Shown here piece after piece: positions 30,372 to 38,834 of a DNA stretch of 64,000 bases. Numbering within the stretch: position 1 is the stretch's first letter; each line of letters opens with the position of its first letter. A model generated the notes under the pieces. The model had not been told where the DNA came from, made no database searches, and saw only the letters and a list, made by a program, of their open reading frames with translations. This DNA comes from Brasilonema sennae CENA114 (lineage in GTDB: Bacteria; Cyanobacteriota; Cyanobacteriia; Cyanobacteriales; Nostocaceae). Location of the stretch: assembly GCF_006968745.1 (NCBI RefSeq), contig NZ_CP030118.1, positions 1,438,654 through 1,502,653 on the forward strand, in the 5' to 3' direction. A program made the translations under genes and the position numbers.

Positions 30372-31067
30372 GTGAATTTGGCATCATTAGGATTTTTTCG
30401 TAGTCTGCGTAAGGACAATCAGCAGTTTGCTGTTATTGGGTTAGGTCGTTTTGGTCGTTCAGTCTGTTTAACACTGCACAAATTCGGCTATCAAGTGCTA
30501 GCTACAGATATAGATGAAAAACGGGTAGCTCAAGCCTTGACTGAGCATATAACTGGTCATGCTTTACAATTAGATTCAACTGAACCAGCAGCACTAAAAG
30601 AAGCTGGAATTTTTGAATTTGATACGGTCATTGTAGCAATCGGAAATTACATCCAAGAAAGCATCATCACAACATTGAACGTCAAAGAAGGTGGTGTACC
30701 TCATGTCATTGCAAAAGCTTCTAGTGAAGTTCATTGCAAATTGTTGCACAAAGTGGGAGCAGATCACGTTGTGTTTCCGGAGTATGAAGCGGGTTCTGCT
30801 TTAGCGCGAACACTTACAAAACCCTCTATCCTAGACAGATTTGATCTTGATCCAGATAACAGTATTGTAGAGTTGATTGTACCAGACGAATTTCATGGCA
30901 GAACAATCGCTGAATTACAACTTCGCAACCGCTATGGTTTAAATTTGCTGGCTGTTAGTCAAGATGGTAAATTCCAAATTAATCCTAATCCCAGTCAGCG
31001 TCTTGATCGCGGTTCGGCAATGGTTGTGATTGGCTGCAATAAGGATATTAATCGCTTACCTATTTGA
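30372..31067 (+). CDS. ktrA: Potassium channel regulatory subunit KtrA (RCK domain)
   Basis: About 231 residues. I choose GTG 30372 because AAGGA at 30360 lies at good spacing and the upstream codons are not conserved-looking. The RCK-N Rossmann fold starts at QFAVIGLGRFGRSVCL (GxGxxG, NAD(H)/ATP binding); the RCK-C domain (SIVELIVPDEFHGRTIAELQ) follows from about residue 150. It gates the KtrB channel in response to nucleotides and sits in the cytoplasm. Intact. Confidence 0.92.
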   Translation: MNLASLGFFRSLRKDNQQFAVIGLGRFGRSVCLTLHKFGYQVLATDIDEKRVAQALTEHITGHALQLDSTEPAALKEAGIFEFDTVIVAIGNYIQESIITTLNVKEGGVPHVIAKASSEVHCKLLHKVGADHVVFPEYEAGSALARTLTKPSILDRFDLDPDNSIVELIVPDEFHGRTIAELQLRNRYGLNLLAVSQDGKFQINPNPSQRLDRGSAMVVIGCNKDINRLPI

Positions 31068-31068
31068 A

Positions 31069-31185
31069 TCAGTTATCAGTTATCAGTTATCAGTTATCAG
31101 TATTTGTTTCCCATAACCTTGGTAAGTATTCACTGTTCACTGTTCCCTGTTAAGCGTTCACTGTTTACTGTTCACTGTTAAGCGT
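31069..31185. repeat. Heptamer tandem repeats after ktrA
   Basis: TCAGTTA is repeated four times from 31069, followed by a second array of TTCACTG / TTAAGCG units up to about 31185. Such heptanucleotide STRRs are typical between genes of heterocystous cyanobacteria. Confidence 0.8.
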
Positions 31186-32331
31186 TCTTGCTTCTGGCAA
31201 AATCAACATTGCATCACCAAAAGAATAAAAGCGATATTGAGATGATATCGCTTGCTGATATATATTTAACAAACGTTGCCGACCAATTAAAGCACTCACC
31301 AACATCAGCAAGCTAGAACGCGGTAGGTGAAAATTGGTAATTAAACCATCTACAACTCGCCATTGGTAGCCGGGGTAGATAAACAAATCGGTTTTGCCAG
31401 AAAATGGTTGCAACTCACCTTTGGCTGCAGCTCCTTCTAATGCGCGTGCTACTGTTGTACCTACAGCAACAATTCGGCCACCAGATGCTTGAGTTGCACG
31501 GATTTGCTCTACCGTGGAGGAAGGCACTGAAATCCATTCTTCATGCATTTTATGGGTTTTTACGTCCTCCACTTCTACAGGGCGAAATGTTCCTACGCCA
31601 ACGTGTAATGTGACAAAAGCTTGATGAATTCCGTGATCGCCCAACCTCTGTAGTAATTCTGGCGTAAAGTGAAGCCCTGCTGTCGGAGCTGCTACTGCTC
31701 CTGGAACTTTAGCATAAACTGTCTGATACTGAGCGCCTTGGGCATCAGATGCAGTGATGTAAGGTGGTAGAGGAACTTCACCAAATACATCCAACATCTG
31801 TACTAAAGACATCCCCTCTGGTAAATTGAATTGCAAAAGACGCCCTCCAGTCGCCTCGTCTGTTTCTAAGACTGTCGCAGTGAGGGAGGATGGGGAAGAT
31901 GAGGAATTTGCCTTTGCTTCAAAAATAATCTTCGCTCCCCGTGTGAAACGTTTTCCTGGCTTGACTAAGGCTAACCAACAATTATGCTGGCGTTCTTCTA
32001 ACAACAATACTTCTATTTCCGCACCAGTAGATTTACGACCATACAAACGTGCCGGATAAACTTTAGTATTATTCATTACCAGTAAATCACCAGATTTGAG
32101 TTGTTCTGGCAAACTTCGGAAAATACAGTGTCTTGGTTCTACTTTTATACCTGTATCCTGGGCATTTACTACCAAAAGCTTGGAATGATCCCTGGGTACC
32201 ACTGGGTTTTGGGCTATGAGTTCTTGAGGTAATTCATAGTCATATCCAGTTAGGGAACGATCTAATTCCAAGTCTTCCTTGTGAGGACTAGATATTGGGT
32301 TTAAATTGGTTTTGGCTCGTTGTTGCTGCAT
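31165..32331 (-). CDS. queA: S-adenosylmethionine:tRNA ribosyltransferase-isomerase
   Basis: Transfers and isomerises the ribosyl part of SAM onto preQ1 in tRNA, the step making epoxyqueuosine. The family start [20 protein letters not shown] follows an N-terminal extension of about 28 residues ([18 protein letters not shown]). [57 protein letters not shown] and the [16 protein letters not shown] end region are all present. 388 residues, full length. The 3' end runs into the heptamer repeats, so the last residues (LNSEQ) come from repeat DNA. Confidence 0.95.
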   Translation of the reverse strand: MQQQRAKTNLNPISSPHKEDLELDRSLTGYDYELPQELIAQNPVVPRDHSKLLVVNAQDTGIKVEPRHCIFRSLPEQLKSGDLLVMNNTKVYPARLYGRKSTGAEIEVLLLEERQHNCWLALVKPGKRFTRGAKIIFEAKANSSSSPSSLTATVLETDEATGGRLLQFNLPEGMSLVQMLDVFGEVPLPPYITASDAQGAQYQTVYAKVPGAVAAPTAGLHFTPELLQRLGDHGIHQAFVTLHVGVGTFRPVEVEDVKTHKMHEEWISVPSSTVEQIRATQASGGRIVAVGTTVARALEGAAAKGELQPFSGKTDLFIYPGYQWRVVDGLITNFHLPRSSLLMLVSALIGRQRLLNIYQQAISSQYRFYSFGDAMLILPEARTLNSEQ

Positions 32332-32566
32332 TTATATTTCGACTGTCTAAAAACTTGTTTTGGCTTTTTTTATAGAGAATCCCGTGATCCCCACCGAATT
32401 ATCCTTCTATAACTTTGTCATGAATGCAATTAGCTCACACGGAAATACCTGTATGAAAATTGGGTAAACCTCCCTATCTAAAAACGGGGGCTTTTACCCT
32501 AGCCAGCACTAGGGTCTTTATACGGATAATAAAAAAGTAGGATTGGCTTTGATCCCAAACACACCG

Positions 32567-32956
32567 ATGGAATACTTATATTACCTGGCAAATGCCAGTC
32601 TAACTCTAAGAGTTGTTCAATTCTTGCACGGTAAACCCCAAATACCTGTTTCGTTCGTCACCGTCATTCATCAGATTGATGGTTGGGTGGTGAGAGTCAA
32701 ACTAAGACGTCACGTCTCACCTCAAGAAGATGGGGATATTCGGGCTTTTCTCAGTGAATTAGGAATTAGCTACGAGCCAAAAATGCGGGTACAAATGGCG
32801 TTTTGGAGTTTAGAAGCAGGACAGTGTCCAGTTGACGTGATGCGTCGCTATCAGGTAGCGATCGTCTCTCATGGTAACCCAGAAAAAGAGGAAATAGAGG
32901 CGTTCCGGCAACAGTTTGTCAGAGGTTTGGGCTATTGTCCAGAAACACTAGCCTGA
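32567..32956 (+). CDS. Conserved cyanobacterial protein of unknown function
   Basis: About 129 residues from ATG 32567 (MEYLYYLANASLTLRVVQFL); a TTG eight codons upstream (32543) is an alternative start. The sequence has no membrane segment. It shows alternating strands (VSFVTVIHQIDGWVVRVKLR) and ends with FRQQFVRGLGYCPETLA. It looks like a compact cytoplasmic protein shared among cyanobacteria; I cannot name a function. It stands alone between queA and the YraN-like gene. Confidence 0.7.
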   Translation: MEYLYYLANASLTLRVVQFLHGKPQIPVSFVTVIHQIDGWVVRVKLRRHVSPQEDGDIRAFLSELGISYEPKMRVQMAFWSLEAGQCPVDVMRRYQVAIVSHGNPEKEEIEAFRQQFVRGLGYCPETLA

Positions 32957-32996
32957 TACCTTTGACTTATATTACCTGTTATATGACGATATAGGT

Positions 32997-33581
32997 TTAA
33001 GTATCAAAAGCTGCTGGAATATATTCTTGTAGCATCAACAAATATCCATTTATTGATAAAGTGGCTATAGCTTGTTCAGAAATTGTAGGCGCAGTGAACC
33101 CTTCGGCTGCGCTTAGGCTGAACCCTTGTGATATTTGTTGACAGTAGACAATAGCAACATCAAATTGACAAGGGTAGTCTGCCTTCTGGGGATATTTAGC
33201 TAAGAACATTAAAGACGTTTGTTGGAGTTTTGTTTGCTTCTGTTTTGTGATGGCGTTTCTTCCCCCTGCATCCCAATTATCTCGGCTGCGAGTTTTCACT
33301 TCCACAAATGTCAGTATGGGAGATGAGGAAAGTGAAGGAGTCAAAGAGTGAAGGAGTGAGGTTTCCCTTGTTCCTTCACTCTGTGTGTTTGTCTGTGCTC
33401 TTTCTTGCTGTTTCCTTGGCTGTTGCTGTCCATCATATTGGGCAATGATATCAATTTCTCCGTTACGGTAACGCCATCGACGGTGCAAAATGACCCAACC
33501 ATTGGATTGTAACCATTCAGCTACCAGGTCTTCTCCTGCGATACCTATATCGAGATAATGATATGGAGAATCGTCTGCCAT
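32997..33581 (-). CDS. YraN/UPF0102-family endonuclease-like protein
   Basis: 194 residues from ATG 33581 (MADDSPYHYLDIGIAGEDLV). The family core is clear: GIAGEDLVAEWLQSNGW, RYRNGEIDIIAQ and ILTFVEVKTRSRDNW, which form the D-ExK nuclease-like active site. Typical members have 110-130 residues. Here a low-complexity insert of about 35 residues (QQQPRKQQERAQTNTQ...) separates IIAQYDG from FVEVKT, and a segment SLSAAEGFTAP near the C-terminus coincides with repeat-like DNA (33088-33125). Function unknown, possibly DNA repair. The start overlaps the region of the divergent pentapeptide gene. Confidence 0.8.
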   Translation of the reverse strand: MADDSPYHYLDIGIAGEDLVAEWLQSNGWVILHRRWRYRNGEIDIIAQYDGQQQPRKQQERAQTNTQSEGTRETSLLHSLTPSLSSSPILTFVEVKTRSRDNWDAGGRNAITKQKQTKLQQTSLMFLAKYPQKADYPCQFDVAIVYCQQISQGFSLSAAEGFTAPTISEQAIATLSINGYLLMLQEYIPAAFDT

Positions 33582-33595
33582 TGGTGAAAAGTACA

Positions 33596-34111
33596 ATGAG
33601 TAAGTTCAGCAATCGAATTTGGGTAAACACACTCAGTTTATTACTTTGGGTTGTCATTTGCATCACTGCATTTGTTGGTTTTGCAGGTTTTGCTCCAGAA
33701 GCTCTAGCAATTGACTACAATAAAGAAACTTTGATCGGGTCTGATTTTTCAGGACGTGACTTGACAGACTCCAGCTTTAATCAAACTAACCTCCGCAACA
33801 GTAACTTTAGTCACTCTAATTTGCGCGGCGTCAGTCTGTTTTCTGCAAAACTGGAATCAGTAAATTTTGAAGCAGCTGACTTAACAAATGCTATTTTAGA
33901 CTCGGCTCTTTTCACTAAGACAAATTTGACAAATGCGGTGTTGGAGGGTGCTTCTGCTGCTAACGCCAGGTTTGATCGTGCTATTATTGACGGAGCAGAT
34001 TTCACTGATGTGCTGCTGCGTAAATATGAGCAAGAGAAATTGTGCAAAGTCGCCTCAGGTACGAATCCAACTACAGGACGCAACACCCGCGACAGCTTAT
34101 ATTGCCCGTAG
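33596..34111 (+). CDS. Secreted or lumenal pentapeptide-repeat protein
   Basis: 171 residues from ATG 33596 (the frame is open from 33563). N-terminal signal peptide with hydrophobic core (TLSLLLWVVICITAFVGFAG) and an AxA cleavage site near PEALA-ID. Pentapeptide repeats follow: ADLTN, TNLTN, DGADF types from about residue 50 to 135, forming a quadrilateral beta-helix. The end carries two cysteines (KLCKVASG, DSLYCP) that may form a disulfide. This matches thylakoid-lumen pentapeptide proteins of cyanobacteria. It is divergent from the YraN-like gene with only 14 bp between starts. Confidence 0.85.
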   Translation: MSKFSNRIWVNTLSLLLWVVICITAFVGFAGFAPEALAIDYNKETLIGSDFSGRDLTDSSFNQTNLRNSNFSHSNLRGVSLFSAKLESVNFEAADLTNAILDSALFTKTNLTNAVLEGASAANARFDRAIIDGADFTDVLLRKYEQEKLCKVASGTNPTTGRNTRDSLYCP

Positions 34112-34179
34112 CTTCAGCTACACAACAAACCGGGGGCGTGAAAACAGCTTTTCATTTTAGGGTATCTCCCTACCGTTGT

Positions 34180-34596
34180 TCAATGGTTCTGAATTATGGG
34201 ACAGATTGTATCTTGCGGCTTTGTTGATAAGCTGTTCCATCCGGACAGTAATCCTCTCAATTCTTCTCGCAAGGTCAATAACTGTTCAATTTGTTTATCA
34301 ATATCTAATATCTTATCTTTCAGCTTGTGATGAATTTGATCACAGGCTGGTTTACCTCCGTCATAAACTTCAAGAATTTCGCCGATTTCTTGCAAGCTTA
34401 AACCTAAACTTTGAGCACATTTAATAAAAGAAAGACGAGTCAACACATCTGATGAGAATTGGCGGAAACCTCCTTCTGTTCGTCCGATAGACTGAACTAA
34501 ACCCAAACTTTCATAGTAGCGAATTGTCCTAATAGGAACTCCGCTCAAAGCAGTCACCTGACCAATTAAAAACAAATTTTCATCTTGATTCAACAC
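34180..34596 (-). CDS. MerR-family transcriptional regulator
   Basis: 138 residues. The winged HTH is FLIGQVTALSGVPIRTIRYY, followed by ESLGLVQSIGRTEGGFRQFS; a dimerisation helix comes next and a short C-terminal metal or effector region with C at about residue 84 (KPACDQIHH) and another near the end (DTICPIIQNH). The cysteine pair resembles metal-sensing members (ZntR/CadR type), so metal response is plausible but not proven. No obvious target gene is adjacent: the upstream side (34597-35947) is gene-poor. Confidence 0.85.
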   Translation of the reverse strand: MLNQDENLFLIGQVTALSGVPIRTIRYYESLGLVQSIGRTEGGFRQFSSDVLTRLSFIKCAQSLGLSLQEIGEILEVYDGGKPACDQIHHKLKDKILDIDKQIEQLLTLREELRGLLSGWNSLSTKPQDTICPIIQNH

Positions 34597-35947
34597 AGGT
34601 CAAATACCTTATGCGTAGAGTTTTCTCTTTATTTTAAGATGTAAGCTAACAAGCAAAAAAACTTCATAAGTCAACCTGAAAAAACATAAAATACGATTCT
34701 TGCGATCGCTTTGCTACCCTTTACGTTTAATTTGGTTGATTTACTTATTAATTGCTAATTGTCAACAAAATTTTTCTATGCGTTGCTAAAGTCTCTACTC
34801 AACTAAAGAGTTTAGTATACCATAAGTCTCTTAACTTAGATTTAGCATCTAGAGGACTTACCTGGAACAACGTAACTATAGTCCGCCAATACCAAAGCAA
34901 GGATGCGCCTGCAAAGTGCTGTTTATACATAGTCGTTTTGTGGATACTCTACTATTGTTGTAGATACTTGTGTATTGTTTTGACTTCTAAAGACGAGCTC
35001 ATAAAAAACCCCACTGGCTCACGCCACATGCCTCAACGCGGGAGACCAGCCCACGGTGAGACAGCGCTGCGCAGGAGGTGACGACAACCGGCTGCGGTCC
35101 TTGTTTCCCGACAGCCAGGCATCTGGCGTAAGCGCAAGCGCACGCCAAGGGCATACCCGAAGGGCAGTGGCTCGCCTACACCCCTACACTCCTACACCCA
35201 AAGCTATTGGTCAAACGCAATAGCAGTCTACGCAGGCGATCATTAACTAAATCTGTAGTACTGTATAGGTGAACTGCTGAGTGGTATGGCTGTGTTCTTT
35301 GGGGTGTCGGCGACAGCTCTCATTTTCTTAAGGATATTATTTTTGCCTTACCTTTTAGAAAAAGAAGTGGCAAAGCCACTTCTGCGTAATTCCCAGGTAG
35401 AACCTAAAAAACAGTATAACTTTTCTAAAAAGATGAAATGGTATGATTGTACACTTGTTAACTAATATATTTCTTTGAATTGCCTTCGTGATGTTGCGGA
35501 TGTTTGAAGTGCTTGGCTAAAACAAGCGAAAAATCTGCCAGTAGAGGTATGAGATGGAAAAATCAGCTAAGCCTTATGAAAACTGTGGGTAATGAGGACG
35601 ACAAACCAATCAATCACGTTCGGTGGGCGAAGGTGAGTGGGTGTGCAGGCGCAACAGATGTATTTAAGGGTGCAAGGATGCAGGGGAAAAAAGCGGCGAG
35701 GACGTCTTCCTCCCCTCATCTGACTTGCACAAGATGCACAAGATGCGGGGGAGCGGTCTAATTGTATCAACCTTAAAGTGAAACGATATAACTCAACTTA
35801 TTGCAGAAGATATAGTAATCCTCCGCAGTAATTTGACCGGGACGATTTTAGATTTTAAATTTTAGATTTTAGATTGGGGGTTGGTCGGTACAAGCCCCGT
35901 CCTTCTAGGACCGAATTAATTCCTCAATTCAAAATCCGCTCATTTTT
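34597..35947. other. Gene-poor 1.35-kb stretch
   Basis: I find no convincing gene. Short open frames here lack codon bias or similarity. It contains a compound GC-rich repeat at about 35030-35180 (motifs ACGGTGAGACAGCGCTGCGC and GGCGTAAGCGCAAGCGCACG), and an AT-rich tandem (GATTTTA/TTTTAGA) at 35848-35877. It looks like decayed DNA next to the nested IS. Confidence 0.55.
35030..35180. repeat. Compound GC-rich dispersed repeat
   Basis: Shares with 27640-27840 the CTGCGCAGGAGG, GCGTAAGCGCAAGC and CCAAGGGCATACCCGAAGGG segments in the opposite orientation. No coding content. Confidence 0.6.
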
Positions 35948-35992
35948 ACTGGAGTTTAGACTAAGCAACAAGAAATGACCCAGCAGGGCTGA

Positions 35993-36117
35993 TATCATGT
36001 CCGGTGAAAGACTTATCATTAAGACGGCTCTTAGCAGGGGGCTCTTAGCAGGGAGAAAGAGGATTTCCCGGTTTTTGCACAGATTTTGTAATCACAACTA
36101 ATTAGCCGGACATGATA
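35993..36117. mobile_element. 125-bp MITE with TATCATGTCCGG ends
   Basis: Begins TATCATGTCCGG and ends CCGGACATGATA, the same terminal sequence as the IS630-like element at 25356-26543. Flanked by TGA at 35990-35992 and 36118-36120, a 3-bp duplication. It has no coding capacity; an internal direct repeat GGCTCTTAGCAGGG occurs twice. It is inserted inside the left part of the larger IS. Confidence 0.8.
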
Positions 36118-36303
36118 TGAGTTGATAAAACACAAGCTTTAAGCAAGAAAATCTTTGATATTAAGCCGATTTGGGTTGTTCTTTGCGAGGCTTATTGTGC
36201 TTTTTGTGACGATAGGATAGCGAATTCTACGTTGTCGAGGTTGTGCTGGTTTCCAGCCTGGCGACTTTCCGCGTGGTTGAGGGGATCGTGCAGGAGTACT
36301 AAT

Positions 36304-36416
36304 CGCCCTTCGGGTTCGCAGTCGCTACAACGGGGGGAACCCCCCTTCGGGTTCGCCAGATGCCTACGGAGGGAAACCCTCCTGCAGCACTGGTCTCACC
36401 GCAACGCGCTGCGAAC
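36304..36416. repeat. 113-bp GC-rich repeat inserted in the transposase at AAT^CGC
   Basis: Removing 36304-36416 joins AAT to CGCTAAAATTCC and restores the transposase reading (minus strand GGIL-A-ISTPAR). It contains GGGAAACCCTCCTGCAGCAC, also found at 27766-27784 and, as GGGATACCCTCCCGCAGCGC, at 63069-63088. Confidence 0.65.
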
Positions 36417-37554
36417 CGCTAAAATTCCTCCCATAGCTTGAGCAACTCTTCCAGGAGTCAATTTGTCCATTGACTTTTGCCAAGGTAGGGGATTATCAGC
36501 CAACTTTATCACGGGCTAACCATAACTCCCAAGTAATCATTGGCATCAAATCACTCCAGCGCTCACACTGTTTTGGGGTACTTAGTTTAGGAAGTGTCCA
36601 GTGCAGGCGTTGCTTCAAAAAACGATACCAGTGGTCAACGGTAAAGCGACGCAAATAAAGTAGCCAAACTTCCGATAGTGGAGGCATTTCTTCTCCTACC
36701 CAAGCCAACCATAAGGGTTTTGACACTCTAGCGCAACCTTTTTGGTCAAGACGCTCAACCCTGATTAATGACATTGGGCGCGTAGCCGTTTTACGGAAGT
36801 CTAAATTTTTCCATAAGCTAACCCTTACCCGCCCCAGTTTGAGATCGTTCATCTCCAAACTTTGAGTGGCTTCACCCCAAGTAGAAGGTTCATTGAGCTT
36901 GAACTTATCACCATGTTTTCTGGGACGACCTTTGCCAGAGTATAGTGGAGGTGCGCCCCACAAACAAAGATTTGAACGCAAACGGACAAGAATATCTGCT
37001 CGAATGTTGGCAGTCTTCAACATAAAAGGGGCACACCCATACTCACTATCCCAAACCGAAATTGGTCTAGTGGATAAATGCTCACACACTTGTTGTAGTT
37101 GCCAAGCTGCTTTCTCTATGGGGCAATCCCTGCCTAGTGATTCGCTCATGCCTCAAGGGTAATGCCCAACTGCCATTCGATTCTGGCACCCAAGCAATAG
37201 TACTATATCCCTGACCAATGGTAATTGGTTTATTTCCTCGTACAGCAGTGCTGCTATGCTCAATTGTCCTTTCCTGTAGAGTTACAGCATCAGGACGAGA
37301 CCAAGCAGTGTGGTCACCAGCAAGCAAAGGACGACCAACAATCGGCATCTGTTTGATATATAACTGCATCAATTTCTGTCGCTGTGGTCTACTGTCTTGT
37401 AACGCTGAGTCCCAAGGGGACACGCTGAGTCGCAAGGCGACACGCTGCGCGTTCGCCCTCTGGGCGTGCGCTTGCGCTTACGCGAACGTAAATACTTGGC
37501 CACTTGCGTCGAAAAATTGGAGACACAGATAAATCTGCCGACCCATTGTCCCCT

Positions 37555-37632
37555 AAAAAATCAGGCAGCCTTACTACTACGAGTACTCGTCTTGGAACAC
37601 TAATTAACCAAACAAAGGCTGCCTGATTTTTT
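37555..37632. repeat. Palindromic element with 18-bp arms inside the transposase
   Basis: AAAAAATCAGGCAGCCTT (37555-37572) and its exact complement (37615-37632) flank 42 nt. It interrupts the N-terminal part of the transposase between SLA and DLSVSP. The full inserted segment may extend to about 37535-37648. It could act as a bidirectional terminator but its place inside a gene points to a mobile palindrome. Confidence 0.7.
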
Positions 37633-37917
37633 TACGTGTTAGACCCCCGCCAAGCTGTAGGCATTACGGGTCAGTAGTATTGCATCAGTCAATTCAAAGG
37701 TAGCATCATGGGCTTTGCCTAAAAGCTTGTAAGCGGCTTGACGAAATTCTTGAAGTTTGACAAGTTTCATATTGGCAGGTGAGAGTTGGTGGTTCTTCTC
37801 TCATCTTCTGCCCAAGGGGGTCTGTGTTAATCACAGACTGCCTTTCCCAAAATTTTATACCAACAACACATGCTTTCCTTTGTTTACCGATCGCCTGCCT
37901 TTAGTCTAAACTCCAGT

Positions 37918-38363
37918 TTTTAAGCTCCTCACCTTTAGGGTGGAGTCAATCTAAAATCCAAAATCCAAAATCCAAAATTGGCTGACAATCTATTGGTTCA
38001 GATTCCTAACTTCTCGCTCGAAGTCAAGAATCTTATTCTTCACGTTCCTGCGTAGGGTGCCCATAGGACTTATAATTTAGGATTGTTATATTGCTGGCTT
38101 TTGGGGATAAAGAATCACTTTTTTAAGAGTGCTTTATAAGCACTAAAGATGAAAAGCAAAAAAAATTATGGTTATGATTATTTTGTTACTTTTCACCTGA
38201 CAAAAGTTTAGCAAAAAATCTAGCTTGTTTTGTGCTATTTCATAAAGATTTCTTGGGTAAAAACAAATATAAAAAATTCTTGGTATTCCTGATAAAAACT
38301 CTATTGACCTGTAACAAGTAATTAGATTATCTTAGCAGTCAGCAAAATTGGTTAGAAAAACCC
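37918..38363. other. Intergenic region upstream of the secreted CDCPAC protein
   Basis: Holds a short tandem of AAAATCC (37953-37973) and then AT-rich DNA. No gene seen. The leader of the 38364 gene begins here; a promoter is likely but I cannot place it with confidence. Confidence 0.4.
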
Positions 38364-38735
38364 ATGAACAAAAAACTTATACTTAATTTATTGTCTAGTT
38401 CCTCTATTTTTGTCTCGCTGATGTCTACTTTGGGAGCCATTTATCCCGCACACGCTGCTGCTAAGCAGGGATTAATCCACAAAAATGATCAGACCTGTAT
38501 AGCCAGTCCTCACGCTGTCAACAAGTTAGTGTGTATCAAGGATTCACAGAGGAAGCAACAATCTCCTTCTACACCGACATCAAGCGTGACTACAGGGCAG
38601 GCTGCTAAGAATATTGCAACGGTTGCATTTACAGAAGAAGAAAGTGATCGTGCGATTCAGTTATTTGGCTGTGACTGTCCAGCTTGTATAAACTCTTTAC
38701 GCAACTTGCAGGGGACTGGGAACCTCACGTATTAA
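38364..38735 (+). CDS. Small secreted protein with C-terminal CDCPAC motif
   Basis: 123 residues. Signal peptide at 1-33 (MNKKLILNLLSSSSIFVSLM, cleavage near AHA-AA). The mature part has a Ser/Thr/Pro-rich middle (QQSPSTPTSSVTTGQ) and a conserved-looking end FTEEESDRAIQLFGCDCPAC followed by INSLRNLQG. The CxCxxC cluster could bind a metal or form disulfides. Two further cysteines (QTCIAS, KLVCIK) sit in the N-terminal half. Family not recognised; likely periplasmic or extracellular. Confidence 0.7.
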   Translation: MNKKLILNLLSSSSIFVSLMSTLGAIYPAHAAAKQGLIHKNDQTCIASPHAVNKLVCIKDSQRKQQSPSTPTSSVTTGQAAKNIATVAFTEEESDRAIQLFGCDCPACINSLRNLQGTGNLTY

Positions 38736-38834
38736 GACTTTCCTATTTCGCGAGGAGTGCAACTTTTGAGTGAGAGTTCAGTATATTAGGACTTAGGACT
38801 TAGGACTTCAAACTCCCAATTCCTAACTCCTAAC

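Larger units (their letters stand above)
36139..37770 (-). pseudogene. DDE transposase, interrupted several times
   Basis: On the minus strand the gene starts at ATG 37770 (MKLVKLQEFRQAAYKLLGKA, then LTDAILLTRNAYSLA). After the palindromic insertion it continues ADLSVSPIFRRKWPSIY, is interrupted by a GC-rich repeat, resumes ALQDSRPQRQKLMQLYIKQM, LLAGDHTAWSRPDAVTLQER and GQGYSTIAWVPESNGSWALP, shifts frame near 37140, reads SLGRDCPIEKAAWQLQQVCE, ISVWDSEYGCAPFMLK and VDHWYRFLKQRLHWTLPKLS, and after the 113-bp insertion ends STPARSPQPRGKSPGWKPAQ ... NIKDFLA. The D residues in GDHTAW and WDSEYG and the late E are candidate catalytic residues (IS4/IS701-like fold). Family name not certain. Confidence 0.8.
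35948..37917 (-). mobile_element. Insertion sequence with 17-bp TIR ACTGGAGTTTAGACTAA, carrying nested insertions
   Basis: Left end ACTGGAGTTTAGACTAA (35948-35964) and right end TTAGTCTAAACTCCAGT (37901-37917) are perfect inverted repeats. TTTT occurs on both outer sides and may be the target duplication. Between them lies one minus-strand transposase pseudogene (36139-37770) plus at least three later insertions: a 125-bp MITE (35993-36117), a 113-bp repeat (36304-36416) and a palindromic element around 37555-37632; a further repeat block sits at about 37405-37490. Without these the IS would be about 1.5 kb. Confidence 0.8.

Noticed and set aside
34752-35761. Several open frames in the gene-poor stretch
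   Set aside because: No recognisable motif, odd composition and overlap with GC-rich repeats or low-complexity DNA.
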